Notes: a model not told the origin generated them from the sequence alone. A stretch of DNA of 64,000 nucleotides from Punica granatum (GCF_007655135.1 NC_045127.1:16649699-16713698), one strand, 5' to 3'; shown: positions 11,165 to 21,660, counted from the first letter of the stretch. Made by a program: numbers and translations.

Positions 11165-12110
11165 CCTTAGAGTGACGTTGACTATCTGCTGAGCCCGTTG
11201 ACGTTTGTTCAAGCAAACTTGCTTCTCCTAGGCTATCTGATTCTCAGCTTTTAGGAGTTTTTCTTCTTCTTGCCTCAATTTTTGGAGCTCGAGCTCCAAT
11301 TCTATAATTCTACCTCTCACATAATAGAGTTTATGCATCCTCTAGATCTCGTACTCATCTATAGACTTTAGGTTTTGATCCAAACCTGTCAGAGTTTGCT
11401 GAGACAAAGCTAGTTCCGCTGTTGCCTGCCTTTTCATGTTAGCTATATCCTTGCAGTCTACTCCTCTAGCTAAATCAGCTTTAAGGCTGTAGGCCAAGCG
11501 ATGAAGCTCTTTCAACCACCTGACTACCTCGAGATGATAATCAGCATAGAACTTGGAGGCGTTCTTAAGCAACTTCTTGACCTTGCCAAATCCTGTGTAA
11601 TTAGGCATGTCCACGATATTCAAAGCCCCCTGTCTAAGGAACTGAATCAGCTCCTTTAGGCCAGGAGGTATCTTCGAAGAAGTGAAAACTTCATTGGACT
11701 CCTATAAATGTGAAAAGAATGATCAAGTTTATGGTCAAGGCTATTAATGATCAAGTCCATTTGAAAAAAACATAACTGATCGATTTCCATGAGCATTTGT
11801 AGGGTATCCTGAGTTATTCCCTTTGAAGCAGTTGGAGGGCTTGTTGCAAGATTCTCCTTCCTCTCAGGAAAACAGGTTGAGGGACCTGTTTAATATATAA
11901 AAGGGGCTTGTTGGCCTCGACTCTGTATCAGCAGCTTCAGCCTCCGTGGTAGCAACCATTTCCCTAAAATTAGACCTTTTCTCCAGGTCTGTCTTGATCA
12001 TTTGACCTTTAAGGGGTTGAGGAGGTGCTATCAGTGCTAACCAGTGAGTAGCCGCTAGCGGTAGCCTTGCCTGCAAACAAAATAGGAGGTTCTGCATGTA
12101 AAAGGGAACA

Positions 12111-12391
12111 TAAAGATTAGACTAAAAGTCTTCATTACATGATTCTATCAGTCTGAGGATTATCCTTATTGAGAAAGCGGGGTGCAATGCGAAGTTCGAG
12201 GAATCATGGGCGTAATCATTTGGGAGTGAAGAAAGAAATAGTGACAAAGTGTCTTGAATCTTTGCGTGAAAATGCTTTCAATTTTCCCGTTTGTAGGAAG
12301 CATCTGTTACTATAATAAAATAATTTTCAGAGCCTCGCTACATGGCCAAATCAAGTCATTTGAGGTGTCGGGGCACTTATGTAAATTATAA
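12111..12391. other. Intergenic, nothing recognised
   Basis: No supported ORF, RNA or element end in this stretch. Confidence 0.5.
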
Positions 12392-12634
12392 TGGCTTGTT
12401 TGGTTTAAAAGTATGATTTTAAAATCACACTTTAACTTAATTCTACCCATAACAAAACAAAATAACTCATACAAAGTTTAAGAGTGGGCCCTATTTATAC
12501 TACTCTTTTTTTCACAACAAAACAAAATAACTCATACAAAGTCAAAGGGTGAGCCCCATACATAACCATTTATACCACTCTTTTCCAAAATCAAAATCTG
12601 ATTTTAAAATCCTATTTTGAAATCAAACGCAGCA
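12392..12634. mobile_element. Tourist-like MITE with TAA target duplication
   Basis: The 243-bp element starts TGGCTTGTTTGGTTTAAAAG and ends with an inverted counterpart (TGCTGCGTTTGATTTCAAAA read inward). TAA flanks both sides (12389-12391 and 12635-12637). A 3-bp TAA/TTA duplication is the hallmark of PIF/Harbinger-derived Tourist MITEs. The interior has a direct repeat of CAAAACAAAATAACTCATAC. Confidence 0.8.
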
Positions 12635-12639
12635 TAAAA

Positions 12640-13639
12640 GTCTGAGGATATCGACGTAATATTGGTGGAACCTTAGAACGACAGCGTCGCTTTTGACATA
12701 GCAAATAAATTCAAATTATGAATGTGTGATTAATCAGAATTTGGACGTACCTGTGCATGGCGGTGCATGATTCAGATCCTGTGACTATCTCTTAGAATTT
12801 GAGTAGTGACGATGTTGTATTCCAATCTCAACTGTCTCAGAGTCTAAGCAGTCACAACATCGTTTCTGAGTCTCAATTACTAGGCAGTTACAGATCAAGA
12901 AGATGAAGATATTCCAAGGTGGACTAGGTCAAAATTTTGAATAATTATCACGTGTGAATAAGAACAATTAAAGGAAATTGGATAACTAGGAACACACATT
13001 TTCAAAGAATCAGAGATGAGATTTGTAATCGTCATGGTGGGAGGAAAATCTATAAATACCAGAAGATCTAGCATGATAGAAAAATAACTCATTCAACAGA
13101 CAAAATCTCCGCAGATTTCATAACTCCGACGAGCTTTTATCCTTAAGAGTATGAGTAATTTAGATATCCTGAGCTTGTAGCGGTAGGGTGATCCCTTCAA
13201 CGATTCAAGTTCACAAGCCTTTGAAGGTAAGATCATATCCTCAGCGACACAGTCATGACTCCATCAGCTTGTTGACAAAATGTCTCGTCCTCATCCCATG
13301 GCTATTCGCTCAGAGCGTCTCGACATGATGCATTCCTTTTACTTCATCTACAGCTGACCTTACACCTAAGTTTGGAGCCTAAACTACTTGCCTCGATGGA
13401 AAGTAGAGTAAGTCATCCTCTGTAATTTTGGTTTGAGTTGTTTATCCCTCTCCCTTTATGTTGTAATTCAAACATTGTATACATTTTCTGCGTTTAATAA
13501 AGTATTTTTCCTCATTGATTATCTACTTATTGATTAAATATCTTTAATACACATAATCCTTCTACGAAAAGCATTACCAAAAGAATCCACTTAGAATTTG
13601 AAAAGAAAATAGGTTTTCTAATTTTCTCTCTCTACAGAG
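12640..13639. other. Unassigned region, possible plus-strand LTR
   Basis: A CTATAAATAC TATA-like motif at about 13049 and an AATAAAG poly(A)-like motif near 13497 are about 450 bp apart in plus sense, with a T-rich tail between. This would fit an LTR, but no terminal repeat partner or primer site was found. No coding region is supported. Confidence 0.25.
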
Positions 13640-13907
13640 GGATTGAAAACTACATTTCTCCCTTCACCAAAATCCAACAACACTCCTGTAAAACTTTATC
13701 CGATAGGTTTAGCTAGATTGAGCTCAGAGGCTTTGACATCAACCATCTTCCTTTCTTCTCTTGCAACAGGGCCGCTGACTGCTTATTCTCTCCTTCTAGT
13801 GCTCCCTCAATACTGTGTTGCGCCAATAAAGCGTTCATCTTGATCTTCCATAGCCCAAAGTCGTTCTATCCATTAAACTTCTCCACCTCGAATTTTGCTC
13901 CTGGCAT
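13640..13907 (-). pseudogene. Ty1/copia gag N-terminal fragment
   Basis: From ATG at 13907 the minus frame reads MPGAKFEVEKFNG, a stop (TAG), then NDFGLWKIKMNALL. This matches the start of many plant copia gag proteins (KFxGxNDFxLWxxKM), with an amber codon where Lys is usual. Similarity fades after about 85 codons. It is a dead 5' fragment lying directly downstream of a primer site and an LTR. Confidence 0.75.
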
Positions 13908-13930
13908 CTTTGCTCGCTCCGAGACCTCTG

Positions 13931-13942
13931 CATTGATACCAA
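13931..13942 (-). other. Primer binding site of the 13.6-14.6 kb copia remnant
   Basis: The minus strand reads TTGGTATCAATG, matching the first eight bases of the tRNA-Met site TGGTATCAGAGC. It sits two bases from the LTR end at 13945. Confidence 0.6.
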
Positions 13943-13944
13943 TT

Positions 13945-14620
13945 TGTTGTGGAAGATGTCGAACTCAAGGAATTTAGAGTAAGAAGAAAGAAGAAAGAAC
14001 ACCGGATATACGTGATAAAACTCTTAGAGTGAGAGAAACATTCATGGACAAAGTAGGAAATTCCACTAGATCAATAAAACCGAAGATTACAACATCGAGA
14101 TCACACTTGTGTTTTCCAACACTCGTAATAAGACCAAAACCAGAGAAGAGCTTCTTTATCCTATCAATTTTCACCACTCTCGCACTCTATGAAACTCTAG
14201 TGACTCAAAGAGAATAACTTGAGAATTTCCAAGAGAATTACACGTGATTTCCTAATCTCACCCGACATCGACTTACAAGACTCATCCCGTATTTATAAAT
14301 TTAAGACCTCAAATATTCTCTGGAATATATCCAAAATATCCCTAAATCACCTAGGAACATGTCTCCTTTCAATATATTCTGAGTTTCAACAAAAATCGGA
14401 CCAAAACGGAAACTTAGTTTCGCTCTTGGCCTCCGTTACTACGACACACTTTTTTCTTGCCGTGGCAACGTTCTTGATCCACCTATGTACTTCGTGTTGT
14501 GGCACATTGGCATTTTCGCCATGGCTTAGTTTGTTGATTGCTTCCTTTTCTTTGGTTGAGCTTCGTTCTCGTTTCCAAGTCTTCGAGTCTTCGGATCTAA
14601 ATACGAGACATACCTCAACA
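13945..14620 (-). repeat. Copia LTR (minus orientation, 676 bp)
   Basis: Bounded by TG and CA: plus-strand TGTTGTGGAAG at 13945 and ...TACCTCAACA ending at 14620. Primer site and gag follow in minus sense, so this is the 5' LTR of a truncated element. Its first ~115 bases recur at 7498-7612 with the same outer flank. Confidence 0.75.
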
Positions 14621-14664
14621 ATTTATTTATTTAATTTCACTTCATCTCTCTCATTTTGGTTTTG

Positions 14665-15381
14665 CAAAGGAGAAGTGCACACCTTGCAGAGGTTCAAGTC
14701 CACGAAGCTGAAAGCCTGCTACTGTCGGGACCAAGTCCTCTCAATCCGTCTCTGCAGTTGTTAGTTGCTCCCCTTAAGCATGAGCCTTCTCTAGTTACTC
14801 CCAGCTCTTCACCTTCAGTAGACACCGACAACCCACTTGTAAGTGACAATTGCCCTCCTCCCGTCGGTAACGTCTCGAAGATACTGGATGAGATAGCCAA
14901 CCATCCAGTTGCAAGTGACAACTCTGAGTTTTCTGTTGGTAACGTCTCTGAGATCACTGACTAGCCCATTGCAAGCGATGACTCCGAGTTCCTTGCAAGT
15001 CGTTTGCAGCTATCAGGTGCTCCCCTCGAGCATGAGCCTTCTCTAGTTACTCCCAGCCCACCAGTAGACACCGACAAGCCTGCTACAAGTGACAATGGCC
15101 CTCTTCTTGTCATTAACGTCTCGAAGATACTGGCTGAGACAGCCAACTAGCTGGTAGCAAGTGACAACTCTGAGTGCTCTGTCGGTAGTGTCTTTGAGAT
15201 CACCGACAAGCCTATTACGAGTGACGACTGTGAGTCCCTTGCTCCATAGAAGAAGCCACTGAACCAAATCGAAACTGTACAGAAGAAGGTCATGGATAGG
15301 CTAAATAAACTTAAGAGGACACGGGCCGCTAAGAAGGCGGAGCGAGAGAGGAAAGTCCACATTTTGCTCTCGATGCGCTAA
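14665..15381 (+). pseudogene. Inverted, broken copy of PYM exon 2
   Basis: Closely similar to the minus-strand exon 2 at 4960-4250, including both 240-bp units, the basic helix and the terminal SMR plus TAA (15379-15381). Similarity continues about 170 bp into the 3' flank, to about 15551 (matching down to about 4069). In-frame stops occur near 14962, 15148 and 15247. The 5' edge is a junction: sequence matching 7449 is fused to the exon at GCAAA/GGAGAAG, so exon 1, the intron and the promoter (about 2.5 kb) are missing. No product is expected. Confidence 0.9.
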
Positions 15382-15561
15382 TGAAAATCCCCACACAAGA
15401 GCCAGTCCCTGTATCCATTTCTGATCAGTCTCTAGCTGATCCTGCGTTTATGCTCTTTTCACCTTTTGTTCTTTGATTGATGATTGCTTGCCCTCTTAAC
15501 GACTAGCGGAAGGTCTTGTTAGGTAGATTGATACTTTTGGCCCATTAACGCAAACTTACTG

Positions 15562-16014
15562 TTGTGTTTGGTTTTAGAGTTGAGTTTTGATTTTAATTTT
15601 AATTGTAATGATTGTGTTATTAAATTATGAGAAAAAGTATGAAAAAGTAATGAATAGTTGAGAGAATTTAATATTAAAAATTGAATTGAGTATAATGGAG
15701 TTGAATGTGGGTTTATGTATGGGACCCACCTTGTTTACTTTGAAGAGTAGATTTTTATTGTAGTGAATAGAGTTAAAGTTAGAGTTAAAATCTTATGGTG
15801 CGTTTGGTTTCAGAATTAAAGTAACTTTGATTTTGATTGTGGAAAAGGACAAATGATTGTGTAGTGTGTTGAGTTAAAGTTAAAGTTAAAATTTTTTACT
15901 TGGGAAATATATATTTTTGTTGTGTAGTGTGTTGAGTTAAAGTTAAAGTTAAAATTTTTGTGATTTTAATTGCGAAACTAAACGGATCATTAAAATTCGA
16001 TCGCGAAACCAAAC
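15562..16014 (+). mobile_element. Tourist-like MITE (outer element of a nested pair)
   Basis: Left part 15562-15795 matches the MITE at 7119-7390. The right end, AAATTCGATCGCGAAACC at 15993-16010, matches that element's right end. The two halves are split by a second MITE at 15796-15989. Confidence 0.75.
15796..15989 (+). mobile_element. Inner Tourist-like MITE with TTA target duplication
   Basis: The 194-bp insertion starts TGGTGCGTTTGGTTT and ends with inverted TGATCCGTTTAGTTT (12 of 15 matching). TTA flanks both sides (15793-15795 and 15990-15992). Internally GTGTAGTGTGTTGAGTTAAA is repeated. Confidence 0.8.
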
Positions 16015-16074
16015 GGTGTGTAAAGGACTGACATCTTAGTGAGTCTTAATTGCTAATGTGTGTATGCCTCTAAA

Positions 16075-16372
16075 TTGCGAATGAGGTGGGCAGCTCAGTA
16101 GTATTGCGTTAGTATTACAAACTCCAAGTCAAAGGTTCGAGACTCCTTGAAAGCATATAGGGGGTAAGATTTCCTTTTAGTTTTTGAACTCGCTTTGTGT
16201 GGCAGCATTACTTTGACTTCCTCTAAAGTCTCATTAGGATTGCGATGACAAAGCTATACATTTGACCAATATGTAGCTATGAATCAAATCGAACATTCCG
16301 CGGCTTGGTTTTTGAGCCCTTGAGCTTTGCTATGCTACTCGTCCCCCCGATCCATTTTAGTTATCAAAAAAA
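16075..16372 (+). mobile_element. tRNA-derived SINE with target site duplication
   Basis: The head carries a pol III A-box-like GGCAGCTCAGTAGTA (about 16089-16103) and a B-box-like GGTTCGAGACTCC (about 16134-16146). The tail is TTATCAAAAAAA, usual for plant SINEs. Flanks are GTATGCCTCTAAA (16062-16074) and GTATACCTCTAAA (16373-16385), a 13-bp duplication with one mismatch. It is about 298 bp long. Confidence 0.75.
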
Positions 16373-16385
16373 GTATACCTCTAAA

Positions 16386-16991
16386 CAGATTTTGTTACGA
16401 TTAGACCATGGGAATTTATGGTTGAGAATAATCATGTCCGTGCGACCACTTTTTATCTCTAAATTGATTTATTGATGCTATAAATGAATCTTGTTATGTA
16501 TTGAAATGCAAATAGGAAAAGTTTAGGAATATGTTAATGAATATTGAAAGGGCTGAGAGAGAGATTCAGTTCTAAGATAAACTCAAAACTCTAATGGTGT
16601 GTCCGGTTCAATGTAATACGAATTAAATTAAGTATATATTACATGAGTAATATTGATTACTTTGTTTAATTTGTGTCCATACATTCAGATTATGGATATG
16701 GGACACTATCAGTAATAGATATGCAAATGTCCTTCTCCCATCTTTCTTATCTAATTGCTACTCCACATTGAGTAAATGTTCAAAAAAAATCATGAACTTT
16801 TCATTTTTTTACATCTTATCACAAACTTTTTTTTTGGGTAAGAAATACACAAACTATCATAGACTATATTTTTTGGCTAAGAAATACACGAACTTTCATT
16901 TTTTCGCCCCATTTAGCATCCGTCCAAATTTTAATCAATTTTGTGACGTAACCGTTAACAGATGATATGTAGCAAACGTTTACTAACGATG
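16386..16991. other. Intergenic with repeated CACGAACTTTCA/TAAGAAATACAC motifs
   Basis: At 16790-16920 the phrase TAAGAAATACAC(A/G)AACT recurs with T-rich spacers, resembling subterminal repeats of MULE-type elements. The matching end was not found. The hAT MITE at 17000 is inserted into its right portion. No gene. Confidence 0.35.
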
Positions 16992-16999
16992 ATTGATGT

Positions 17000-17440
17000 T
17001 AGGGGTGGAAGTGAAAGCGAACTACCTAAGAATCGACCCAACCTGACGTAACCCGTCCCCGAAAACCCGCCATCGAACTAACCCGAAATTAAGAAAGCAA
17101 AAAAACTCACTTCATGTTCAGTCACAAATTCTAATTCCAAATGACGTTGATTCTTTTCTCGGGTGAAAGAGTGATTCTTTTGTCGAGTGAAAGAGTTACT
17201 TTTGTTTATTTACTAATAGATCTCTTGATGTTGTGTTGATAGTTAACTATTTTGTTTTGTTTTCTCTTTCCTAGTAATTTCGGGTCAATAGGGGAACCGA
17301 CCCAAATAACTGGAATCACTAACGGTGGGGTTTTCTACTTGATTTTAATCCCTTTGGGTGTGTAATTCCCCGACTTGGACCAACTCGAAAAGTCGGTGTA
17401 CCAACCCAAAATTGAAAAATCCAAACCTTTTCCACCCCTA
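17000..17440. mobile_element. hAT-type MITE with 8-bp target duplication
   Basis: 441 bp with perfect 11-bp terminal inverted repeats TAGGGGTGGAA and TTCCACCCCTA, flanked by ATTGATGT on both sides (16992-16999 and 17441-17448). An 8-bp duplication and this terminal sequence fit the hAT superfamily. No transposase is encoded, so it is non-autonomous. Confidence 0.9.
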
Positions 17441-17469
17441 ATTGATGTGGCGAGCCACGTAATCGAAAA

Positions 17470-17662
17470 ATTTTAAAAAAATTTGAAGCTTGGGCAGCCG
17501 AAGGTAAGGAGGAAGGTGGCAGCCTCCATAGCCGACGTTGCTACAAAAAAAGAGGTCTTTCCTGACACACTTTGGCAAAAGCCATTCCACGTGACCTTTT
17601 TCCGACACATACTCGGTGCGTCGACATGGTTAGAGTCTGGAAAAACCACTTTTCTAGTAGTG
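17470..17662 (-). mobile_element. Terminal fragment of a CACTA (En/Spm) transposon
   Basis: The minus strand begins CACTACTAGAAAAGTGG at 17662, the diagnostic CACTA terminus. It is followed by repeated TCCGACAC/GTCGGAAA-type subterminal motifs (around 17560-17630). The other end is not present; the left limit is approximate. Confidence 0.6.
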
Positions 17663-17713
17663 TGTGGTTTTGATCAAATCCTGGAGGACTTGATTGAGAC
17701 CTCTATGCTTTGA

Positions 17714-18925
17714 TCCTGGGACTACATAGTGGCATCAAATTAACAACGTTGGGATAGGGGACAAGGTTCCTCTGGTTCCTTGTAGACTTTCAGATAAGGA
17801 ATGTAAGCCCCTTGTGGAGAGGATCACTCTGGGAATTAACTCATTGACAACTAAGAAGTCGACGTATGTAGGGAGATTGTAGCTGATTCATTCTGTACGA
17901 CACTCAATGATTAATTTCTAGTGCAGAGCATTCGTTTTACCTAAGAAAGTCCTGAGAGTTGTTGAAGAAAATGCAAGGCTTTTCTTTGAAAATACAAGGA
18001 TGTTCCTTCAATTGTGTCGAAAGTTGCTTAGGATACAGTTTGCTTGTCGGGGAAAGAGGGGGCACCTGGCATAAAGCAACTTTATACATGGAATAGGGCC
18101 TATGTGATGAGGTTAATATGGCTTCTCATTAGGATGGATCTTTATGGATTGCATGGACAAAAGCTTACGTGGTAAGAGATAGGAACTTTTGGTCCATTGG
18201 GATACCAAAGTTTCATGTTCTTATGCTGTCACAAAGATTCTAAAGCTTAGGAGCAGTGGTTTCCAATTGACTAAATACCAAATTGGAGACGAAACTGGTT
18301 TTGGTTTGATAATTGGCATCCTCAAAGCCCATTATTTGAAGCTTTTCAGCCAAGGGGTTTTGGAGTACTAGTATTGTTAAAGATTCTAGAGTTTCTGCAA
18401 CTTATTGAAGGCGAGGAATGGATGGATGGATGGATGGATGGATGGAGTTGGAGAAAAAGCAGATCCCTAAGATGGCTGCAATTCAGGAGGGCTTACGACA
18501 TATCAGTCCTTGTAGAAATAGGGAGGATAAGGTTATATAGTTAGCTCATCCTAAAGGGATCTTCACAATGGGTTCTACATTGGAGCAAACTTGAGTTGAG
18601 GGAGATTTGATGGATTGGCATAAGTTTCTTTGGGCGGCGCTACCAATCATTTCAAGAAATAAATTCATATCATGGCATGCTATAAGAAACAGGCTAAGTA
18701 CCATGGACATGATTGTATCATTTTTGGATGTCCTTTCTCTGTTGATATCGGGAAGTCTATCTTGCAAATGAATGGGCAGGAGAGATGTTGTAGGAGCTGG
18801 AATAAGGAGTTTAGAAGAGCAACAAAAGAGAGTATGGGAAAAGTCCTTGCAATCTTCCTTGGTCTCCACATTCATCTATACTCTTCTCAAATCCAAAATT
18901 TACAGTTAAGTTATGAGAATACAGA
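17714..18925 (+). pseudogene. LINE-derived RT C-terminal/zf-RVT fragment, unit copy A1
   Basis: Broken frames give pieces such as CRLSDKECKPLVERIT, LTTKKSTYVGRL and VLPKKVLRVVEENARLF. These correspond to the region after the RT domain of plant non-LTR elements (GRLxLIxSV, FxLPKxV). Many stops are present. A deletion of roughly 70-90 bp near 18705-18717, relative to copies B and C, removes the Cys-rich part of the zinc-binding domain. This copy begins abruptly at 17714. Confidence 0.75.
18418..18446 (+). repeat. (GATG)n microsatellite, longest in copy A1
   Basis: About seven GATG units, compared with fewer at the same place in copies B (about 40024-40040) and C (about 60004-60022). Confidence 0.9.
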
Positions 18926-19160
18926 ACCTGGGGAACAAAACATCGGTTTATCTTCACACACAGGAAAATTCAAGGGGAAAGAAGAAAGGGACACATTGTG
19001 ATCCCACATGAAAAATAAAAATAAAAATGAAAGTATGAGTTTATATGACGTTTGGGTATTATCGATTAATAACTTGAGCTTTTAAGTGGTAATAGGCTCA
19101 GGTATATATCAACCCAATGGAAATTCAATAACAACAAAATTTACTCTAATTTTTATAATA

Positions 19161-19420
19161 GTAACCGGTCGAAGGGTTGCAAGCTTTGCCCAAGCGGACA
19201 CGTGGTTAATCTCCTCACTATTCTCTTTATAACTTTCGAATTGGCCTGTTCTCTGTACTTGCTCGCTCTCGAGTCGCCACGGTTCTTTGGATTATCTCCA
19301 CAACAGTTTCACTCTTGAGAAGCAACTAAGGTTTCGTGATAGTTAATGCGATATGCGTTTTCACAATCAATCTTGCTGCACACTCATATGTTTCCCTTCA
19401 GGTAATTCTTTGGAGGCAAC
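19161..19420 (+). promoter_or_regulatory. Promoter-like block, unit copy A1
   Basis: Contains a G-box in ACACGTGG (CACGTG at 19199-19204), TTATAACTTTCG about 20-30 bp further on, a C/T-rich leader, and then ATGTTTCCCTTCAG directly followed by a donor-like GTAATTC. The same block recurs at 21.9, 40.8 and 60.8 kb. It looks like the promoter, leader and tiny first exon of an unidentified gene whose next exon is not evident. Function is inferred from motifs only. Confidence 0.4.
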
Positions 19421-19801
19421 ATCTCTTCTTCTTTGTGTTCCTCGAAATGTAATTGTCTTTGCTTGTGGGATACACGGGTTTTAATGGTGTTTATTTTGTT
19501 CAAATTTATTGTTAAATTACTTTTTAGAAAAAAAAAGAGTCTACTTTGATATAAACTTATATTGATCAAGTTCTTTTCATCCTCAATTTTACACTATGTA
19601 ATGATCATGATACAAAAATAATAAATCATCAGATTGTGAATTTATATATTTCACTAAAAGAATGAAATGACTGTTAAAATTGGAGATGATATTCTGTTGT
19701 TATATTAGCGGTTGTAAGAATCTATTTAAATAAAATTTTAAAATAAGAATTGTCAAGTGATTTAATATAATATTTTGCTGAAGAAATTATCATAATATAA
19801 T

Positions 19802-20568
19802 GGGTAAATTGCACCAGTGGTCCAAAATATTTTACAAATGTTTCATGATGGTCCAAAAAGTTTTTTTCGCTACATGATGGTACAAAATGTTTCAAAGTTG
19901 TTTCATGATGGTACAAACCGTCAATTGGCCCTGACACCGTTAACATTTTGCTGACGTGGCGCGTCCTATGTGTCACTTTTGTTAAGTGGAACTAATCATA
20001 GTGCGCCACGTCATTTAAGACAAAATAAAATTTTAAAAAGTCCAAAAAAATACAAAAAATAATTAAAAAAATACAAAAAAAGAGTAAATTTTTTTAAAAA
20101 AAAAAAAAAATATTTTAAAATTTTGAAAATTTTAAAATTATTTTTAAAAAATTTAAATATTTTTAAATAATTTTTTTATTTTAAAAAATATTTTAAAATA
20201 ATTTTATAAAAATTTAAAATTTAAAATTAAAATTAAAATTATTTAAAATTTAATATTAAAATTATTTTAAATTTAAAATTTAAAATTTAAATTAAAAGTT
20301 TAAAATTATTTTTAAAAGTTTTAAAATTTTTAAAAGTTTTAAAATTTTAAAATTTTTAGAATTATTTAAAAATTTTCGGCCACGTCAGCAAGGAGGTGAC
20401 ACGTAGTAGCCACGTCAGCATCGGCTTGACGGCGTCAAGCTCGAATTGACTGTTTGTACCATCATGAAACAACTTTGAAACATTTTGTACCATCATGTAG
20501 CTAAAAAAACTTTTTGGACCATCATGAAACATTTGTAAAACATTTTGGACCACCAGTGCAATTTACCC
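19802..20568. mobile_element. Non-autonomous MULE-like element with 9-bp target duplication
   Basis: The 767-bp insertion has long terminal inverted repeats of roughly 120 bp: GGGTAAATTGCACCAGTGG at the left and CCACCAGTGCAATTTACCC at the right. TAATATAAT flanks both sides (19793-19801 and 20569-20577). Internal ends carry CCACGTCA/TGACGTGG. The core (20030-20370) is almost entirely A/T. Long TIRs with a 9-bp duplication are characteristic of Mutator-like elements. The other unit copies lack it. Confidence 0.9.
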
Positions 20569-20846
20569 TAATATAATAATAATATATTATTATTATTATC
20601 CAACACTAAAATGAATGTTGGAAAGTATGATATCCATAACAATCTATTTAAATTAATATCAAAACTAGGATTGTCAAATGATTTCATATAATATTTTGCT
20701 CAAGAAATTATCATAATGTTAAAATAAATATTCTAAAATATGAATATCTTCAGACTTTCATTCGGCTTTATATCAAATCTCTTTTGATGTTTTTTTAATT
20801 TTTTTAATATCAAATCTCATTCTTTCTCTATTTATAAGCGAAAATA

Positions 20847-21408
20847 TTTTTAGCTAATTTAGTTTCATTTTATTTTAGAATAATAGATAATATAATGTAA
20901 TTTAAATATTTGATAATTTAAGTGCATATATCCTCACAACAAGTATCACAAGCAAAGGAGAAGAGGGAGGGGAAGATCGAACCGAAATGGGTCGACTGAC
21001 TTGACTCTGCCGCTTGAAGAGCTGATGAAGACGAATCGGAGAAGCGACCGGTCGCAAAGTGGATGAGCTGATGAAGAATCAGAGTTGTAAGAAGATTGAA
21101 TGAAGATGACTGATGAAGAAGAGCAGCAAGTGATGAACTCGAGATTGAGAAGAGCAGCAAGTGATGAACTCGAGATCGAATAAGGAAGTGTTGAAATCGA
21201 GATCGAGAAGAAGAGAAGACAATTAGGGTTCCCAATTTCTTTCCAGATTTCAACTATGCACTGCCACTCTGCATTTTGAAGCTTTAATTTTCGATTTCTT
21301 CAATTTCAGGTCGGGATGCAAGGAGTTCGAGTCGAAATCCGCCTAAAATTTCTGAACCCATGAACCGGCCGGTTTGAATGGGTTCCATGGGTTCATGTAA
21401 AACTAGTT
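20847..21408. other. Filler between the two tandem parts of copy A
   Basis: This 562-bp segment has no counterpart in copies B and C. It holds a 28-bp tandem-like repeat (around 21117-21178, phrase AGAGCAGCAAGTGATGAACT) and a 32-bp near-palindrome at 21354-21385 centred on AACCGGCCGGTT. No recognisable protein. Confidence 0.6.
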
Positions 21409-21660
21409 TGTGTTCTTTGTGGTTTTGCAGAGGAGACCGAGGATTATATCATTTTTGGATGTCCTTTCTTTGTTGATATCTGGAAGTCTATCTTGCAAAT
21501 GAATGGACAAGAGAGATGCTGTAGGAGTTGGAATAAGGAGTTTAGAATAGCAACAAAAGAGAGTAAGGGAAAAGCCCTTGCAATCTTCCTTCGTCTCCAC
21601 ATTCATCTATACTCTTCTCAAATCCAAAATTTACAGTTAAGTTATCGGAATGCAGAACCT
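21409..21660 (+). pseudogene. LINE zf-RVT fragment, unit copy A2 (5' truncated)
   Basis: Starts inside the zinc-binding domain, at the bases for VCVLCGF, compared with copies B and C. It then continues IIFGCPFFVDIWKSILQMNG, the conserved CPF-x-x-x-IW end of zf-RVT. It marks the start of the second, longer tandem block of copy A. Confidence 0.75.

Larger units (their letters stand above)
9486..12110 (-). pseudogene. Decayed multi-exon gene of unknown function, split by a transposon-like insertion
   Basis: I do not recognise the protein. In minus sense, a coding-like stretch follows an acceptor TTTGCAG near 12072. A further exon candidate begins after TTATAG at about 11702 and reads 119 open codons, with KVKKLLKNASKFYADYHLE and YSLKADLARGVD, rich in Leu, Lys and Glu as in a coiled coil, down to a TAG near 11343. 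Coding-like coiled-coil sequence continues past that stop to about 11172. On the far side of the 9703-11164 insertion, a frame resumes (TLLENSYQRNRRF) and ends in an acidic-serine tail, DSDDSSSDSSL, with a stop near 9514. Joining across the insertion shifts the frame, and internal stops exist, so this is a remnant. It could be an old transposon-borne gene rather than a host gene. Confidence 0.45.
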
